DNA of 64,000 nucleotides, from the NCBI GenBank assembly GCA_016194705.1, contig JACQAZ010000005.1, forward strand, positions 183,800-247,799, in the 5' to 3' direction. The stretch comes from Elusimicrobiota bacterium. GTDB taxonomy: Bacteria; Elusimicrobiota; Elusimicrobia; UBA1565; UBA9628. A program made the translations under genes and the position numbers. Shown here in pieces: positions 1 to 12,700 of this stretch (position 1 is its first letter; each line of letters starts with the position of its first letter). A model generated the notes under the pieces. The model saw only the letters and a program-made list of their open reading frames with translations. It did no database searches and was not told the DNA's origin.

Positions 1-687
1 GCGGCCGGCCTCCGACGCCTCGGGCGAGGGCTCCGCGGGCGACAAGCCCGCGGTCGAGCCCGCCCCGAAGGAAAGTGTCGGGTTGACGGCGCCGGCGGCG
101 CGTTCGCCGTCGCCGCGGCCGGGCACGGCCATGATGTCCCAGATCTTCTCACTGAGGCGGCGCAGCTCGGAGGCCGAGGGCGCGTTGACTCCCTTGTTCG
201 CGACGGCCTCGAGCGGTTCCTGGAGGAGCGCGGTCTTCTCCTCGACCTCGCGCCGCACGCGCTTCATCGCGGGAACGAGGGTGTCTGAGGCGGGCGGCGT
301 CATGCGGCTCATGTCGGGAGACGACAACAGCGCGCCTCGCGATACGGCGGCGTCCAAGCGCGGCGAAGACGGCAGCGTGCGCAAGGCCTCTCCTATGATC
401 ACGGAGGACTGCGGCAAAGAGGGGATCGGGTCGGCAGGCTTCTCGAGTCCCATCCAAGCGCCCAAGCCCCTGAGCTGGGCCGCGCCCGGAAGAGCCATGA
501 TCCGGTCGGTGATCGTGTTGAGTTCGGGTGACGAGACTCCGCGCTGAAGCTGGAGGGTCGCCGCGAAGTTCGGGGCGACCGGCATGACCGGCCCAGCGCG
601 GCCCGCGCCGGCGACAGAAACGTCCGCCGCAGCGGCCCAAGGGGCCGCCGAAACGAGGAAAGACGCAAGAACCAGTAAGCGCCGCAT
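1..687 (-). CDS. Exported hypothetical protein, incomplete at window edge
   Basis: An open frame runs from an ATG at 687 to the first base of the window without a stop (229 codons), so the C-terminus is missing. The N-terminus MRRLLVLASFLVSAAPWAAAADV is a classic Sec signal peptide with an AAA-D type cleavage site near residue 21. The mature part is Ala/Ser/Pro-rich with short helical stretches (around residues 140-180, rich in Glu, Lys and Arg). I recognise no domain. The start is supported by a GAGGA Shine-Dalgarno-like sequence about 8 bases upstream and a TATAAT box at 706-711. It lies 38 bases after the stop of the giant gene at 726 and may be cotranscribed with it. Function unknown; probably periplasmic or outer-membrane associated, like its giant neighbour. 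Confidence 0.7.
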   Translation of the reverse strand, partial: MRRLLVLASFLVSAAPWAAAADVSVAGAGRAGPVMPVAPNFAATLQLQRGVSSPELNTITDRIMALPGAAQLRGLGAWMGLEKPADPIPSLPQSSVIIGEALRTLPSSPRLDAAVSRGALLSSPDMSRMTPPASDTLVPAMKRVRREVEEKTALLQEPLEAVANKGVNAPSASELRRLSEKIWDIMAVPGRGDGERAAGAVNPTLSFGAGSTAGLSPAEPSPEASEAGR

Positions 688-701
688 CAGCCGATCCTCG
701 G

Positions 702-714
702 GCTGATTATATCA
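702..714 (-). promoter_or_regulatory. Extended -10 promoter of the incomplete exported gene
   Basis: On the minus strand TGA-TATAAT is present (hexamer 706-711), a perfect -10 with a TGn extension. No good -35 is seen 17 bp upstream, which is tolerated for extended -10 promoters. The leader before the ATG at 687 would be about 12 bases and contains GAGGA. Confidence 0.45.
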
Positions 715-725
715 CAACAATGCGG

Positions 726-3700
726 CTAGGGTGTCGGATTTCCGGCCGGAGCCGGAGCGGCGGGAGGCGCGGGAGGAACGGTCGGCGGAGCCTCAGCCGC
801 GGGAACGGGAGCGACGGGCTGCCGCTTGCCGCGGCGGATGATGCCCCAGAGGATAGCCGAGATCAGAGACGCGATCACGAAGAGCGCCAGCACCAGAGCC
901 CAGAACGCGCCCGCCGGGTAGTGCGGGCCGGGGAAGGGATTGTCGGGGTCGTCGGGGTTGGTCGGGTTGTTGGGATCGTTGGGGTCCGTGGGCGGCTTGG
1001 GCCGGCGGGCCAGCGCGTCCTCGAGCTGCTTCAAGTAGTCGCCCCAACGGCCGAGCTGATCCTTCAAGGACGCGACTTCGGCCTGGGCCTTGGCGAGGTC
1101 CTTCTCGAGAGCCTCCTGGGCGCCCAGGCGCCAGGCCAGCTCGTGGACCCGATTCCAGAGCGCCTCGGTCTCCTTGGTGAGCTTCGAGCGGTCCTCCAAG
1201 GTCCCCGCGTAGCCGTCGAGCTTGTCGGCCAGGTCCTTCTGCAGGCGGGCGTCGGCCGCGCGCGCGGCGGCCGCGTCGGCGTCGACCTTGCCGGGATAAT
1301 CCTTGAGCGCCTCGGTCTGGCCTTGATATTGGTCGGCTCCGGGGCGGATGGTGACGCGCTTCTCGACGCGGTCGACGGCCAGGTTGCCGGGCTTGGCCGA
1401 CAGAACGACGGTTCCGGAACCGTCGGAGGCCGGGTCGCTGCCGACCAGCGGGTCGTCCAAGGTCTTCGTCAGCGCCGACTCGCCGGCGGTCCCGGCGCGC
1501 CGGGATTCCTCGTAGAGGCCGTTCCGGCCGCGGATCGCCTCGATCAAGAGCTCCTCGGCGCCGCCGTGGAAATGCGACAGGGTGCGCGACTTCGCGGTGG
1601 CCAGGTCCTCGGCCGACTGCGTCAGCACGCGGCTTATGCCCTGCGCGCCGTAGTGGATGTCCTTGTCGATCTTGCGCGCCTTGTCGCGGTTTCGCATGTC
1701 CTTCGACATGATGTTCTCGCCCGGCAGCAGGGGCGAGTCGATCTGGACGCGGTCCGGGAACTGGCTCGGGTCGTAGTAGCGGCCCACGGGATCGGGGAGC
1801 AGGTCGAGCACGTCGACGAGGCCCGCGACCTTGCGGAAGAAGCCGTGGTGCTCCGTGTCGCCGCCCTCGAGCTTGTACATGTAGAGCCGGCCCAAATAGT
1901 GCTGCTGGCGCGCGTCGCGGCCAGTGACGAGTTCGAGCGGGGCGCTCACGACGCCGCGCGGCAGCTCCATGAGTAGGCTCCCCCAGTTCCAGGGCATGAC
2001 GCCCCAGTACTTCGTGCGCGTCAGCTTCGAGTCGGCCGACTTGACGCGCTCGATCATGAAGCGCCGGCTCAGGAGCACGGGCTCGGGCACGGCTTGGCCC
2101 TTCTCGTCGCGATAGGTGGTCTCGTAGTGGCTCAGGCGGAAAACCGGCTTGACTGTCTTGCCGTCGGAGCTCACCACGTCGTCCTCGCCCTGCATGGCCA
2201 CGGACTTGATGGTCCAGCCGGCGGCCTCCTCCTCGAGCTTGTCCCTGTCGCCGAAGGACTTCTTGATGCGCGCCTGATCGTCCATGACCACGGCCAGCAG
2301 CTCGCCGCTGAGAACATTGAAGGCCTTCCCGTCGCCCACGCGCTCGGAGAGCCCCAGGGCGCCGTAGACCGGCCGGCCCGAGGCCTCGATGACGGCGCCG
2401 TCCGTGTCGACGGTCAGCGCGAGATCGTCGCTGCGGTAGAGGCTCCAGGTCTTGGAATGCTCGAGGATCGACTTTGCCTCCTCGACGGACTTCAAGGCGT
2501 TGACCGTCTTGGCGTGGGCGTCCTTGAGCTGGCTGGCGGCGTCGGTGTAGGCCTTGGCGAAGGGATCGTACTTCTTCTGGGCGGCCTTGAAGTCGGGGTT
2601 CTCGGCCACGCGCTTGTCGAGTTCGGCCTTGAACTTGAGCTCGTCGGTGGGATCGATCTTCTCCTTGAGTTTCTCGGCCTCCACGAGACGGACCAGCTTC
2701 TGGACCTTTTGGTAGGCGAGCCCCTCGTGGTCGGCCTCGGCCTTCTTCTCGTCGGCCTCTTTTTGGGCCGCCGACTCGCGGGCCGCGGCGTCGGAGGCGT
2801 CCTTGCGCGCCGAACCCAAGTCGCGCTCCGCGTTGTGGAAGGCCTTCTGCAGGGCCTCGAAATCGTCCTTGGTCTGGTAGATGTCGGCCACCGTGAACGA
2901 CTGGCCGCGTCCGGCATCCCTCCTGGCCTGAGCTTGCGCCAGCGCGGGGCTCTCGGCGACTCTCTTGTCCAGCTGGGCCGCGAACTCGGCGACGCTCAAA
3001 GTTCGGTTTTGCTTCGAGAGTTCACTGGAGAGCTTGTCGGTTTCATCGATGCGGAGCTTGGCCCGCGCGTTCTCGAAGTCGAGGTCGGCCTGGTCGATCC
3101 GGGAGAAGGCGTAGCTGTTGAGCTTGACGTCGACCCAGCCCTGGCGCAGCTCGAGGGACTTGTGCTCGCGCGCCTTCTCGACCATCGCGCCCGCGCCCTT
3201 CGCCGAGAGCGAGAGACGGAAGAAATCGCCCGACTCCGCGCTTCCGCGCAGGCTCTCGAGGGTCGGATAGCGGTCGCGCGAGAGCGCCGAGCCGCCTTCG
3301 TAGACGTACATGACGTATTGGCCAGGCGTCATCTTCAGCGCGGCCAGAGGATGCAGCGCGTCGTGCAGCCGTCCGGCGGGCTCGCCGGCCTGCGGCGCCT
3401 TGAAGAAGAACACGCGGCCCTTGGAGTGCAGGCCGCCGGCGCCGAAGACCTCGTCGACGGAATAGCCCTGGGTCCCGTCGGAGAGAGGCTTGTCGAGGGC
3501 GAAATCGTTGTCGCGCATCCGGTCGAAGAGCCCCAGGGCCGCGCGGTTGTCGCCCGCGGCTTTGGCGGCGTCGTCTTTCTCCGCCTCGGCGGCGTCGATG
3601 CCTCCGACGATCTCCTTCTTGCCCTGCGGCGTGTCGACGTACCAGCGGTCCCCGTCCTGAGCGAGCGTGTAGGTCACCGTCTTCTTGACGGTCCGCTTCC

Positions 3701-6700
3701 CCTGGGGAGTGTCGATCTCCTCGCTGACGGCGAGATCGATCTTCCCCTTCGCCTTGGCGGCGACGATCTCCTCGCGGGTCAGCCAGCCGTCGATCGTCCA
3801 AAGCCGCTTGCCGTCCTTGGAGACCGTGGTCAAGGCGTAGAGGGGCACGAGGTCGGTCGAGCCCGACTGCCAGCGCTCCTTGGTGGACTGCAGGCTCTCG
3901 AGGGCCTGCGCGATGCGGTCGATCTCCGCCGGAGACTTATGGCTCCAGCGCGCGGCCGAGAGGCGCGCCTTCTCGAGCATCAGCAGGGCGTCCAGGGCCC
4001 TCAAGCCCCGGCCCGAGCGCGTCCCGTCGATCTCGCGCGAGAGAGCCCCGCGGATGTCGTAGAGCCCGTCCAGGCCCGACCACATCGCGGGGTCGTTCTT
4101 GACCTCGTCTTTCTGGAAGGTCTTGATGAGCGCCTCGTCGAAGGCCTGCTCGGCCTTGAGATACTCGTCGAGCTTAACGTCGGTCAGCAGGAAATGGTTC
4201 GGATCGTCGCTGTTGTCGAGAAGGTAGCTCTCCAGCAGCGACTGCCTCTTGGCCCCGAGGTCGACCTTGAGCGTCTCGAGCTGGGTGAAGGCGCCCTCGA
4301 CCCCGTAAGGGGCTGGGACCGCGTGCCAATACGCGTCGCGAAGGGCCTTGGCCGCGTCGAGGGCCTGCGCGCGAGTCTGGCCGTTGGTCCCCTGCTGGGT
4401 CTCGATGTCCGAGCGAAGGAATGAAAGAAGAGTTTTCCATCCTGGATTAGTTTCGGGGTTGAGCGTGCCCAGGGTCTTGATGAGGTCGCTGAGCTGCGCC
4501 TGCAGGGCTTCGCGCTTGCCCTGGGCGTCGTTGCGGGTCAGGAGGTCGAGCTTCTCGGCGGGCGTGAAGTCCTTGCTGAGCACCAGGTCGGCCGTCATCT
4601 TGGCCGAGCGGTAAAGCTCGGCCCGAAGAATGATGCCTTGCTTGATCTTGGCGATGCGCTCGGCGGTCTGCGGGGAGTCGGCAGGTGCCAGCTTGTCGAG
4701 CACGGGCGAGAGCGACGACTCGAAACCTTTGTCGAGGAGCCGTTCGGCCCAGTAATCGAGGAGCTCTCCCTGCGGGTCGTGCCGAAGGGAGGGGAGATCG
4801 CGCGAGGGGCCGGCCGCCAGGGGGCGCAGCGAGGTCGAGCGTCCCCGGTCCAGGGCCTCGAGCTCGGTGACGAGATTGATGAAATCGGACTTGGTTTTGA
4901 CCATCTGCTCGGAGAAATCGAGCCACGCCTTGACCAGGCGCTGGCGGGCCGCCTCGGCCTCCGTCATGTCCCCCGACTGGCGCGCGCGGCCCAGATGGGC
5001 GCGGTAGTCGGCCTCGGCCGCGACGATGAGCTGGCGGCGCTGCTCGAGCTCGTGGGAGCCGTCCTCGACGCGGCTCATGAGCTGGTTCATCTTGAGCGAG
5101 AGTTCCCGCAGCCGCCCGGTCGACTGGAGGTCCTTGCGCAGGACATCCGAGAGGATGTTCTCGAGGCCGCGCTGGATGAGGCGCACGTCCGGCGCCTCGA
5201 GGAACAGGCCTCCGACGCGCGTGTCGCGGAACATGCCGTAGGCAGCCACGGGGGTGAAGCCCTTGTAGCTCATGCGCTCGGCCAGGGTGTTGGCCTTGAT
5301 CTGGTTCATGAGGTTGTCGGCGCTGCCGAAGTCCTGCGGCAGGCCGCCGTCGAAAAGGGTCTGGCGGATGCGCTCGATCTGCGTGTCTTCGATCTGCTTG
5401 ATGAACTGGTTGCCCAGGGCTTCGAGGTCGGTGGAGCCGGTCGGCTCGGCGGGCACCAGGGAGATCAGCGTCTCCAGGCTCGTCTGCGGATCGAGGTCGA
5501 GCAGGGCGACGATCTCGTCCTTTTCGCCGGCCAGCCTCTCCCGGATCTGGCGGCTGAACTCGTCGTGGTCCTTCTGGGTCATCTGCACGCCGATCGACTG
5601 CTGTCCGGCCTGCGCCCAGCGCAGCATCCGGACGTTGGTCTCGAAATCGGCGGCCAGGATGTCGGCGCGCGAGGTCGCGGCTTCGAGGTCGTTGCGGTAC
5701 ATGCGGTCCGCCTTCTCGTGGCGCAGCTTGGCCAGGGCCAGCAAAGTCTCGGGCGGGGTATCGGGGCTGCGCAGGCGCACCTCGATCCAGCCCTCGGCGT
5801 AGCTCTTGTCGATCGGGACGCGGCCCAAGGTCTGGTGGGCGTAGTAATACCTGGCGAAGCCCTCGGCCTGGTGGATGAGCTTCTCGGGGTCGAGCAGGTC
5901 GAGGGGCTCGCTGGAGGGCTGCGCGGAAAGCAGGCGCTGGCGCTCCTCGAGCCTGCTCTTCATGTCGGTGAAGCTCCGGGGCGGCGCCGCGTGGTCGCGC
6001 GGCTTCGCGCCGGTGCCGTCCTCGCCGAGCGCGGCGAGGTTGGCCTGCAGGGCGGCCGCGCGGTCCTGCAGCGCCAGCAGGCGCAGAGCGGTCTCCGGAT
6101 CGCTGCCGGCCTTCCCGCTTTCCTTGATATGGCTGATCTCGGCGTCGACCTTGGACGCCTCGGCGCGGTACCGGGAGACCTGGACCTCGAGGTTCGTGTC
6201 GAAATCGGCGCGCGCGCGCTCCTCGGTCAGGCGCTGGACCTCGGCGGCCGCGCGCACGTTGGGGTCGCCTGTCGTATCCGCTCCGAGAGCGTTGACCAGA
6301 CGCCCCAGCGAGCGCACGACGATGGAGACGGGCTCGAGGTAGAGCTGCTCGGATTTGAGGTCCTTGTCCGCCTTGACCTGGACCGCGCGCGCGACGCTGA
6401 CCCGGGCGTCGAGCACGCGCTTCTCGGCGTCGACGGGCCTTTTTTCCGCGAGGAGCTGGCGCAGGGACTCGAGAGCCTGCTCCGGGGTGATGTCGATGGA
6501 TAAGGGCGATGCGGGGCTGCGCCCGAGGAGATAATTGATCGTCGCGCGCGACTGCGTCATGGCCAGCAGCGCCTGCTCGCGGCGCATCGTCGCCTCGTCG
6601 AGGTTCTTCTGGGCCGCCACGGCGTCCGTGCTGGTGCCGCCGCTGCGCGCCGCCTCGACCGCGGCGCGCAGCTGCGGCAGCAGGCGGCCGTCCATGACCT

Positions 6701-9700
6701 CGATGCTCTTCTGCGCCGATTCGTGAGCGGCGATGTTCTGGTAGAACTGGACCGCCAGACCGGATTCCAGCTTATCTTTCAAGGCTTTGTAATACTCGGT
6801 CTGGCCCTGGCCCTCTTTGAGCTGCAGTTCCTTGAGCTCCTCGGGCTTGAACTCGAAGCCGAAGATCGGAGTCACCGGGATTCCCGTCAGCCCGAGCGTC
6901 GGCAAGAACCCGACGCCGTGAGCCGTCAATCCCGCGCCGACGTGCAGGTCGAGGAAGGCCTTCTGGATGCGGTGGTCGTTGGACTTGGTCATCTCCTCGG
7001 CGGCCTGTTGGCGCAGGCCGACTTCCTCGAGGCTGTGGGAATGCGCCTTGACGAGAGCCACTGCGTCGCTCAGCGAGCCGATGCTCACCTTCGCGGAGTC
7101 GTCCGGCAGCGCCGACGAGAAACCCGAGTCCGCGTTCGACCAGGCGTCGGCCACGGCGGCCTTCTTGTCCGCGTCGAGGATGGCGGTCACGTACCAATGC
7201 CACGAGGCGAAGGCCTGGCGCAGCTGGGCCGGTGGGATGAGGCCGTTGCGGTAGGCCCGGATGGCCATGCTCAGGTCCTTGATCGCGGCGGGCAGCGCCG
7301 GGCGGGCCGCGTCGGCGCTGATCTTCCAGAGGTCCGCCTGGAGGATCTCCTTGTCCGTCGTGAGGCTGCGGTCCTCGTAGGCCTGCTTCATCTGGGCGAT
7401 CGTCGCCTTGGTCTCGAGCACGTAGGCGTGGTCGGCCGCCTTCGAGGTCGGGTCGTAGAAGGGCAGCCTGACGGAACCCCCGATCTCGAGTATCTGGCCC
7501 GACAGCGCGTCCGACATCTGGGCGCCGATGCCGATCGTGAAGCGGTCGATGAAGGGGATCCAGTCGACGACGTTGAAGGGATTGCTGTGGGTGCGGTCCT
7601 TGAGGGCCTTGTCGTCCGCGGACATCACGTCGTATTTTCCCTCGCCGAGCCGCTTGGCGAGTTCCTGGGGGTCCAGCGAATGCAGGATCTGCTTGAAGCG
7701 GTCGGGCGCCTCGATGGTCCCCTTGATCTCGACCATCAGCGCCTCGAGGTCGGCCGAGTTGAGGTTGTCGAACGGGGTCGCGGACGTGGGGTTGCGTCCG
7801 GAGAGAACGTTGTAATGGATCAGCGCCTGGTGCAAGCGGCCGGTGGCCTCGGCGGAGATGACCTCGGCCTCCTTACGGACCTCCGCGTTGGGCGCGTTTT
7901 GCACGATGAAGGAGGCCATCTTGAGGTCCCACTGGGCCTGGGCGATGTCGGCCACCGCGCCCTGCCACTCCTTGGTGAGCTCGAGCATGCGCTCCTGCAG
8001 TCGCAGGCCGTCTTGGTACAGGGCCTGCGCCTTGGCCTCGATGAGGGCTTTCTGGGTCTTGTTCAGCGTCAGCTCGGTCATCGTGCCGGCCGTGAACCCC
8101 CCGCCCGTGGCGCGCTCGGCCTCGTCGTTGGAGATCGGGTTGGTGACGAAGCCGACCATCGCGCGGACGCGCGTGTTGTCGAGGATCGCGCCGGCCTTGC
8201 GCAGCTCCGTGATGTCGCGCGTGACGGTGCCGATCTCCTGCTCCAAGAGCTTGCGCGCCACGTCCTGCTCGAAGATTTTCTTGAGCTCGGCCACATTCTT
8301 GGCGGGGTCCTCTCCGGGCTTGGCCTTGAAGAAGTCGTCGAGCTGGGTATTGTAGGCCTTGAGGGTTTCTCCCCCTTTGAGGTCCGCGCGCGAGTGGTCG
8401 GCCACCGACTGCCACAGCTCGCCCAAGGTAAACGAGGTGTTCATCGTCAATGAGAGCCGGTTGTTCATCCCCACGTATGGAGAGCCGTAACCAAGCGAGA
8501 CCGTGGCATTGTCTCCGATCTTCTTCGAGATCTCTCCGTAGTAGGCGTGCGCCGAGCCCAGCAGCTGGCCCTGGCCGCTGACGACGATGCCCTGTTCGGG
8601 CAAGGTGACGGCGAGCTTGTCGGTCAAGGTGTTGTACTTCTGGCCCAGCTCTCCGGTCGCCTTGTTCGAGATCACCATCCAAGGCTTGACGTTGCCGGCG
8701 TCATCCGTGTGGGTGATGGTGAAGTTCTTGAGGATCGAGGCTCCCATCGTGTTCTGGTTGATGTCGTCGGTGCCGGTCGTCCGCGCGAAGAAGAGGTCCA
8801 TCGTGAAGGTGTCGCCTTTCTGCTCGGAGCCCGTCGCGTTCTGGATCAGGCGGGCGATGTCGAACTGCGGGCCGACCTGGGTGCGGTGGTAGGCCTTGTT
8901 GTCGCCCTTGGCCGCGATGTCGAAGGTCTTGTTGAGGTCGGGGTCGTAGCCCGTGAAGTCGAGGTTGACCGTCTGCAGGAAGGTGCGCGGGTCCTTGGCG
9001 AAGAGCTCCTGCTGCTCGGCATTGAGGCTCATGACCTCGGTGAGCTTGAGCGAGGTCTTGAAGTTGCCGCCGTAGTAGTAAGGATGTCCGCCGGGATCGT
9101 TCAGCGCGAAGTCGCCGAAGCCGGCCAGGCCGATGTAGAGGCGGTCCCCGAAGAGCATGACCGCGAAGTCGTCGAAGATCAGCATGCGGTCCTGGCGGGC
9201 TTGGGAGGCGACCGTCATGTCGGGCGGGATGTCGAAGGCGAAGCGGTGCAGGTCGACGTTGAGGTAGTTGACCCAGTTCTTGCCCTGCAGCGACTCGATC
9301 TGGACCTCGACGCCCTTGTCGCCGTAAGGCGCGTTGGAGGCCCCGTTCTTGGCCTTGTCCTCGGGAGGGCTCGCGAACTGGTAGCCGGTCACGCTGACGT
9401 TGTTGCCCCAGACCTGCGCGACGTTGCCCAAGGTCACCCAGCTGCCGGTCTCAAGGCCGCGGGGCACGGCGAAGCGGCTTTGGTAGACCATGTAGAAGCC
9501 GTCGGCAGTGTCCCCGAAGTCGACGACGCGCGAATCCGGGATCAGCCCGGCCAGGGACTGCGGGTTGTTAAGTATGTCGGACCTGAGCCGGGAAAGATCC
9601 TGGCTCGGATTCTGCACCTGGAACATGCCGAGCACGGAATCGACGAAGCGTGCGAACTCGGATTTCTTGACGACGATCGCAGAGGACGCGTCGGCGCCGG

Positions 9701-12700
9701 GGCCGCCCGACATCTCCCACATCCCGCGCCCCATCCTGAGCTTGTCGATGCGCGCGACCAGCTCGGGCGGCAGATTGTCCTGAAGCGAGGGGTCCGAGAG
9801 CAGTGTCTTGAGCGCGTCCTGCTTCTCCTCCACCTGGGTGAGGTCGGACTTGAGCACGTTCTCGGCCCGCGTGAGCTGGTCCTGAAGCTCGTGCCACTTG
9901 ACGTTGGTCTCGAGCACCGCCCTGGTCTTCTCCTGGAGATCGTGGATGTTCTCGTTGATCCTGCGCAGGGCGCTGTCGTGCGGATCGTTGAGCTGCGAGA
10001 GCCACGAGGTCACTTTGGCCCGGTTGCCCTCCAGGGTCGTGAACTCGTCGCTCAGGGCCTTGAGCATTTTCTCGTAGCCGGTGATCTCGCTGTTGTTGGC
10101 GGTCGTGCCTCCTTTATAGATGTCGGACAGCGACGTGTAGTAATTGCTGACCTTGTCGATCGTGGAGAAGGCGCCCTGGTCCCAACCGGCCTTGACGCCG
10201 AAGAAGCTCACACCTTCCTGGAGGAAGGCGTCGAGTTCGGAATAGATGCCGACCTTGCGCGAGTAGACGTGGTCGGCGCTCTCGTTGGAGCCGTTCGAGT
10301 TCACATACGCATCGTCGGCGTTCGTGTCCGCGAGCGCGTCGCCCACCGCCTTGAGCCCGTCGTTGATGAACTTCTGCGCCACCGGGACCTGGTTGTTGAG
10401 GCCGTCGGTGGCCGCGTTCACCACGCTGTTCGAATAGAGGAAGCGGGCCACGGCGTAGGCGGCCGAGGTGTCGCTCGGATTGTAGACCTGCAGGCTCGTC
10501 GGGACCAGGCGCTTGGCCGCGTCGAGCGCGAGCAGCGCGATCCTCTGCTGGTCGGAGATCGAGATGGGAGGCTGCTGGCCGGACGGCGTCGTGCCGCCCG
10601 AGCCGCCGATCACGAGGCCGCCGCCGGCGTTGGCGTTGGCGTCGCCGATGGCCTTGAGCTGGTCGGCGAGCTTGTTGATGACCTTGGCGTCGACCGCGGC
10701 CTGCACCTTGGCCACCCCGGCCGCGTCGTTGGTCACGCCGACGGGCAGCTTGTAAGACTGCATGTTGTACTTGCCGCCGGAGATGGTCTGGATCTGGTCG
10801 AGGATCGCGTTGATCTGCGCGTCGGCCGTGTTGATCTGGCCGGCCCGCGAGGCTCGCTCGCCGCTGTACTGCGCGATCTTCTTGGGCAGGCTGAAGGGCT
10901 GGCTCTCGCCGTAGATGGTCTCGGTCCCGGAATAGTTGGGGTCCACGCGGTTCTTGATCTCGGTTTGGAACTCGAGCAGGCCCTTGTGATGGCCCTGCGA
11001 GTCGTCGTAGCCGTTCATGTTCTTATTGAGCTTGTCGCGCCAGGCCTGGATGTGGGCGTGCGAGTCGGCCGCGTTGCCGACCGCCCCGCCCTTCGTCGCC
11101 AGCGACCAGGCCACGGTTCTGTTGTAGAGATCGAGGGTCTGCGTCATCAAGGTCTTCTGGGCGTCGAAGAGCTTCCAGAGGTCTCCGGTGTTGGGCTGGG
11201 CCTGGTTGATGCTCTTCTGCTGGTAGGGGATCAGCACGTTCTGGAGCATCGCCTGGTCGGCCTGCAGCGGCTTGATAATCTTGTTCTGCAGAAGGTCGGT
11301 CTTGCGGTTGATCAAAGTCTGGCCGCCCTCGCCCGAGGTGCCGTTGATGTAGGCCACGTCCTTGTCGACGTCGGCCAGGATGTCGTGCATCATCTGCACG
11401 GCGCCCGCGATGGCGCTATGGGCCGGCGGCAAAGTGTTGGCGGTCGCGTCGTCGATGGCCTTGATGGTGCCGTCCGACCTGGACCACTGGACGACGTCGT
11501 GGGCGGCCTTGGGCAGGAGCTCGGCGATGAAGAGGATTTCGAGCGTCGCGGTGTGGACGTCGGGCGAGTCGGTCGTGGGGATTTGGACGGCCTTGACCTT
11601 GTCCCCGTAGGTCTTGATCGCGTCCTGGAGCTGCGCCAGCGGGAGGCCCGAGAGCGGCGGCAGGCTCGCGCCGAGCTTGGCATTGATGTCGGACGAGAGC
11701 TGGTCGATCTGCGACAGGAGCTGCTGGGCCTCGCCCTGGCTCTGGCCGAGCTTGGTCGACTCCGAGGCCCTCCAGACCGGCAAGGACTCGGGGTGCGAGT
11801 CTCCGAACTCGTCGGTCACGGTCTTCGTGTTGCCGGGGTCGAGCATCCGGTTGATCATGTCGAGGTCCTTCTGGATCGGCGCGAGCTGGCCGTTCCAATA
11901 TGTCTTGCGGTCGGACAGGATCTGCAGGGTCTGGGCGGTGCTCGGGTTGTTGACCGTGACCTTCGGGCCCGGCACGAGAAGGACCAGCGCGCCCGCGAAC
12001 TCGATAGGCACGGACGGGATCTTGGCCAGGCCGTCCTGGGCTTCCGCCAGCCGGCTCTGGATCTCGACGACCTTGTCCTGGAACTCCTTGAGGGAGAAGG
12101 AGTTGGGATCGTTGGGGTTGCCCGTCGTGCGCCACTGCACGACTTGGTTGAGCAGTGCGATGCGGCGATTGTACTCGGTCAGGGCGTCGGCGCTCTGGCC
12201 CTTGTCCTGGCCGTTGATCTGGGAGATGAGGTCCGAGACGTGGGCTTGGAACGAGCCGATGCGCTTGACCGCGTCGGAGGCCTCCTTCTCATCGGCGGCC
12301 ATGGTCTGCTGCTGGGTCTTGTCGTCGTCGAGGGTTTTCTGCGCGTCGGCCTTGTACTGGCCGATCTGGGCCAGCCCGTTCTGCGCGTTGTTGTAGTTCT
12401 GCTGGTTCTGATCGTAGGATTTCTTGATGTTCTGGAGCCTCTGGTTGAGCAGGTCTTCCATCTGCTTGATCGCCTTCTCGGCGGCGTTGATCTCGTTGAG
12501 GGAGAGGGCGAGGTCCATGACGGTCGCCAAGCGAGAAAGGTTCTCGTGGAACTTGAGCATCTCCTTGCCGCTGCGGCGGTCGCGCAGGGCCTGGTTGCGG
12601 TCCTTGTTGGATACGGCCAGGAGCTGCTTGACGGCGTCCCGGTTGGCCATCTCGCCCTGCGCCTCCTGGCGCAGAGCCTCGATCTCGGTGACGAGCTTGG

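Noticed and set aside
2094..4424. 776-codon plus-strand frame
   Set aside because: Shadow of the giant gene; no ribosome site and no recognisable domain.
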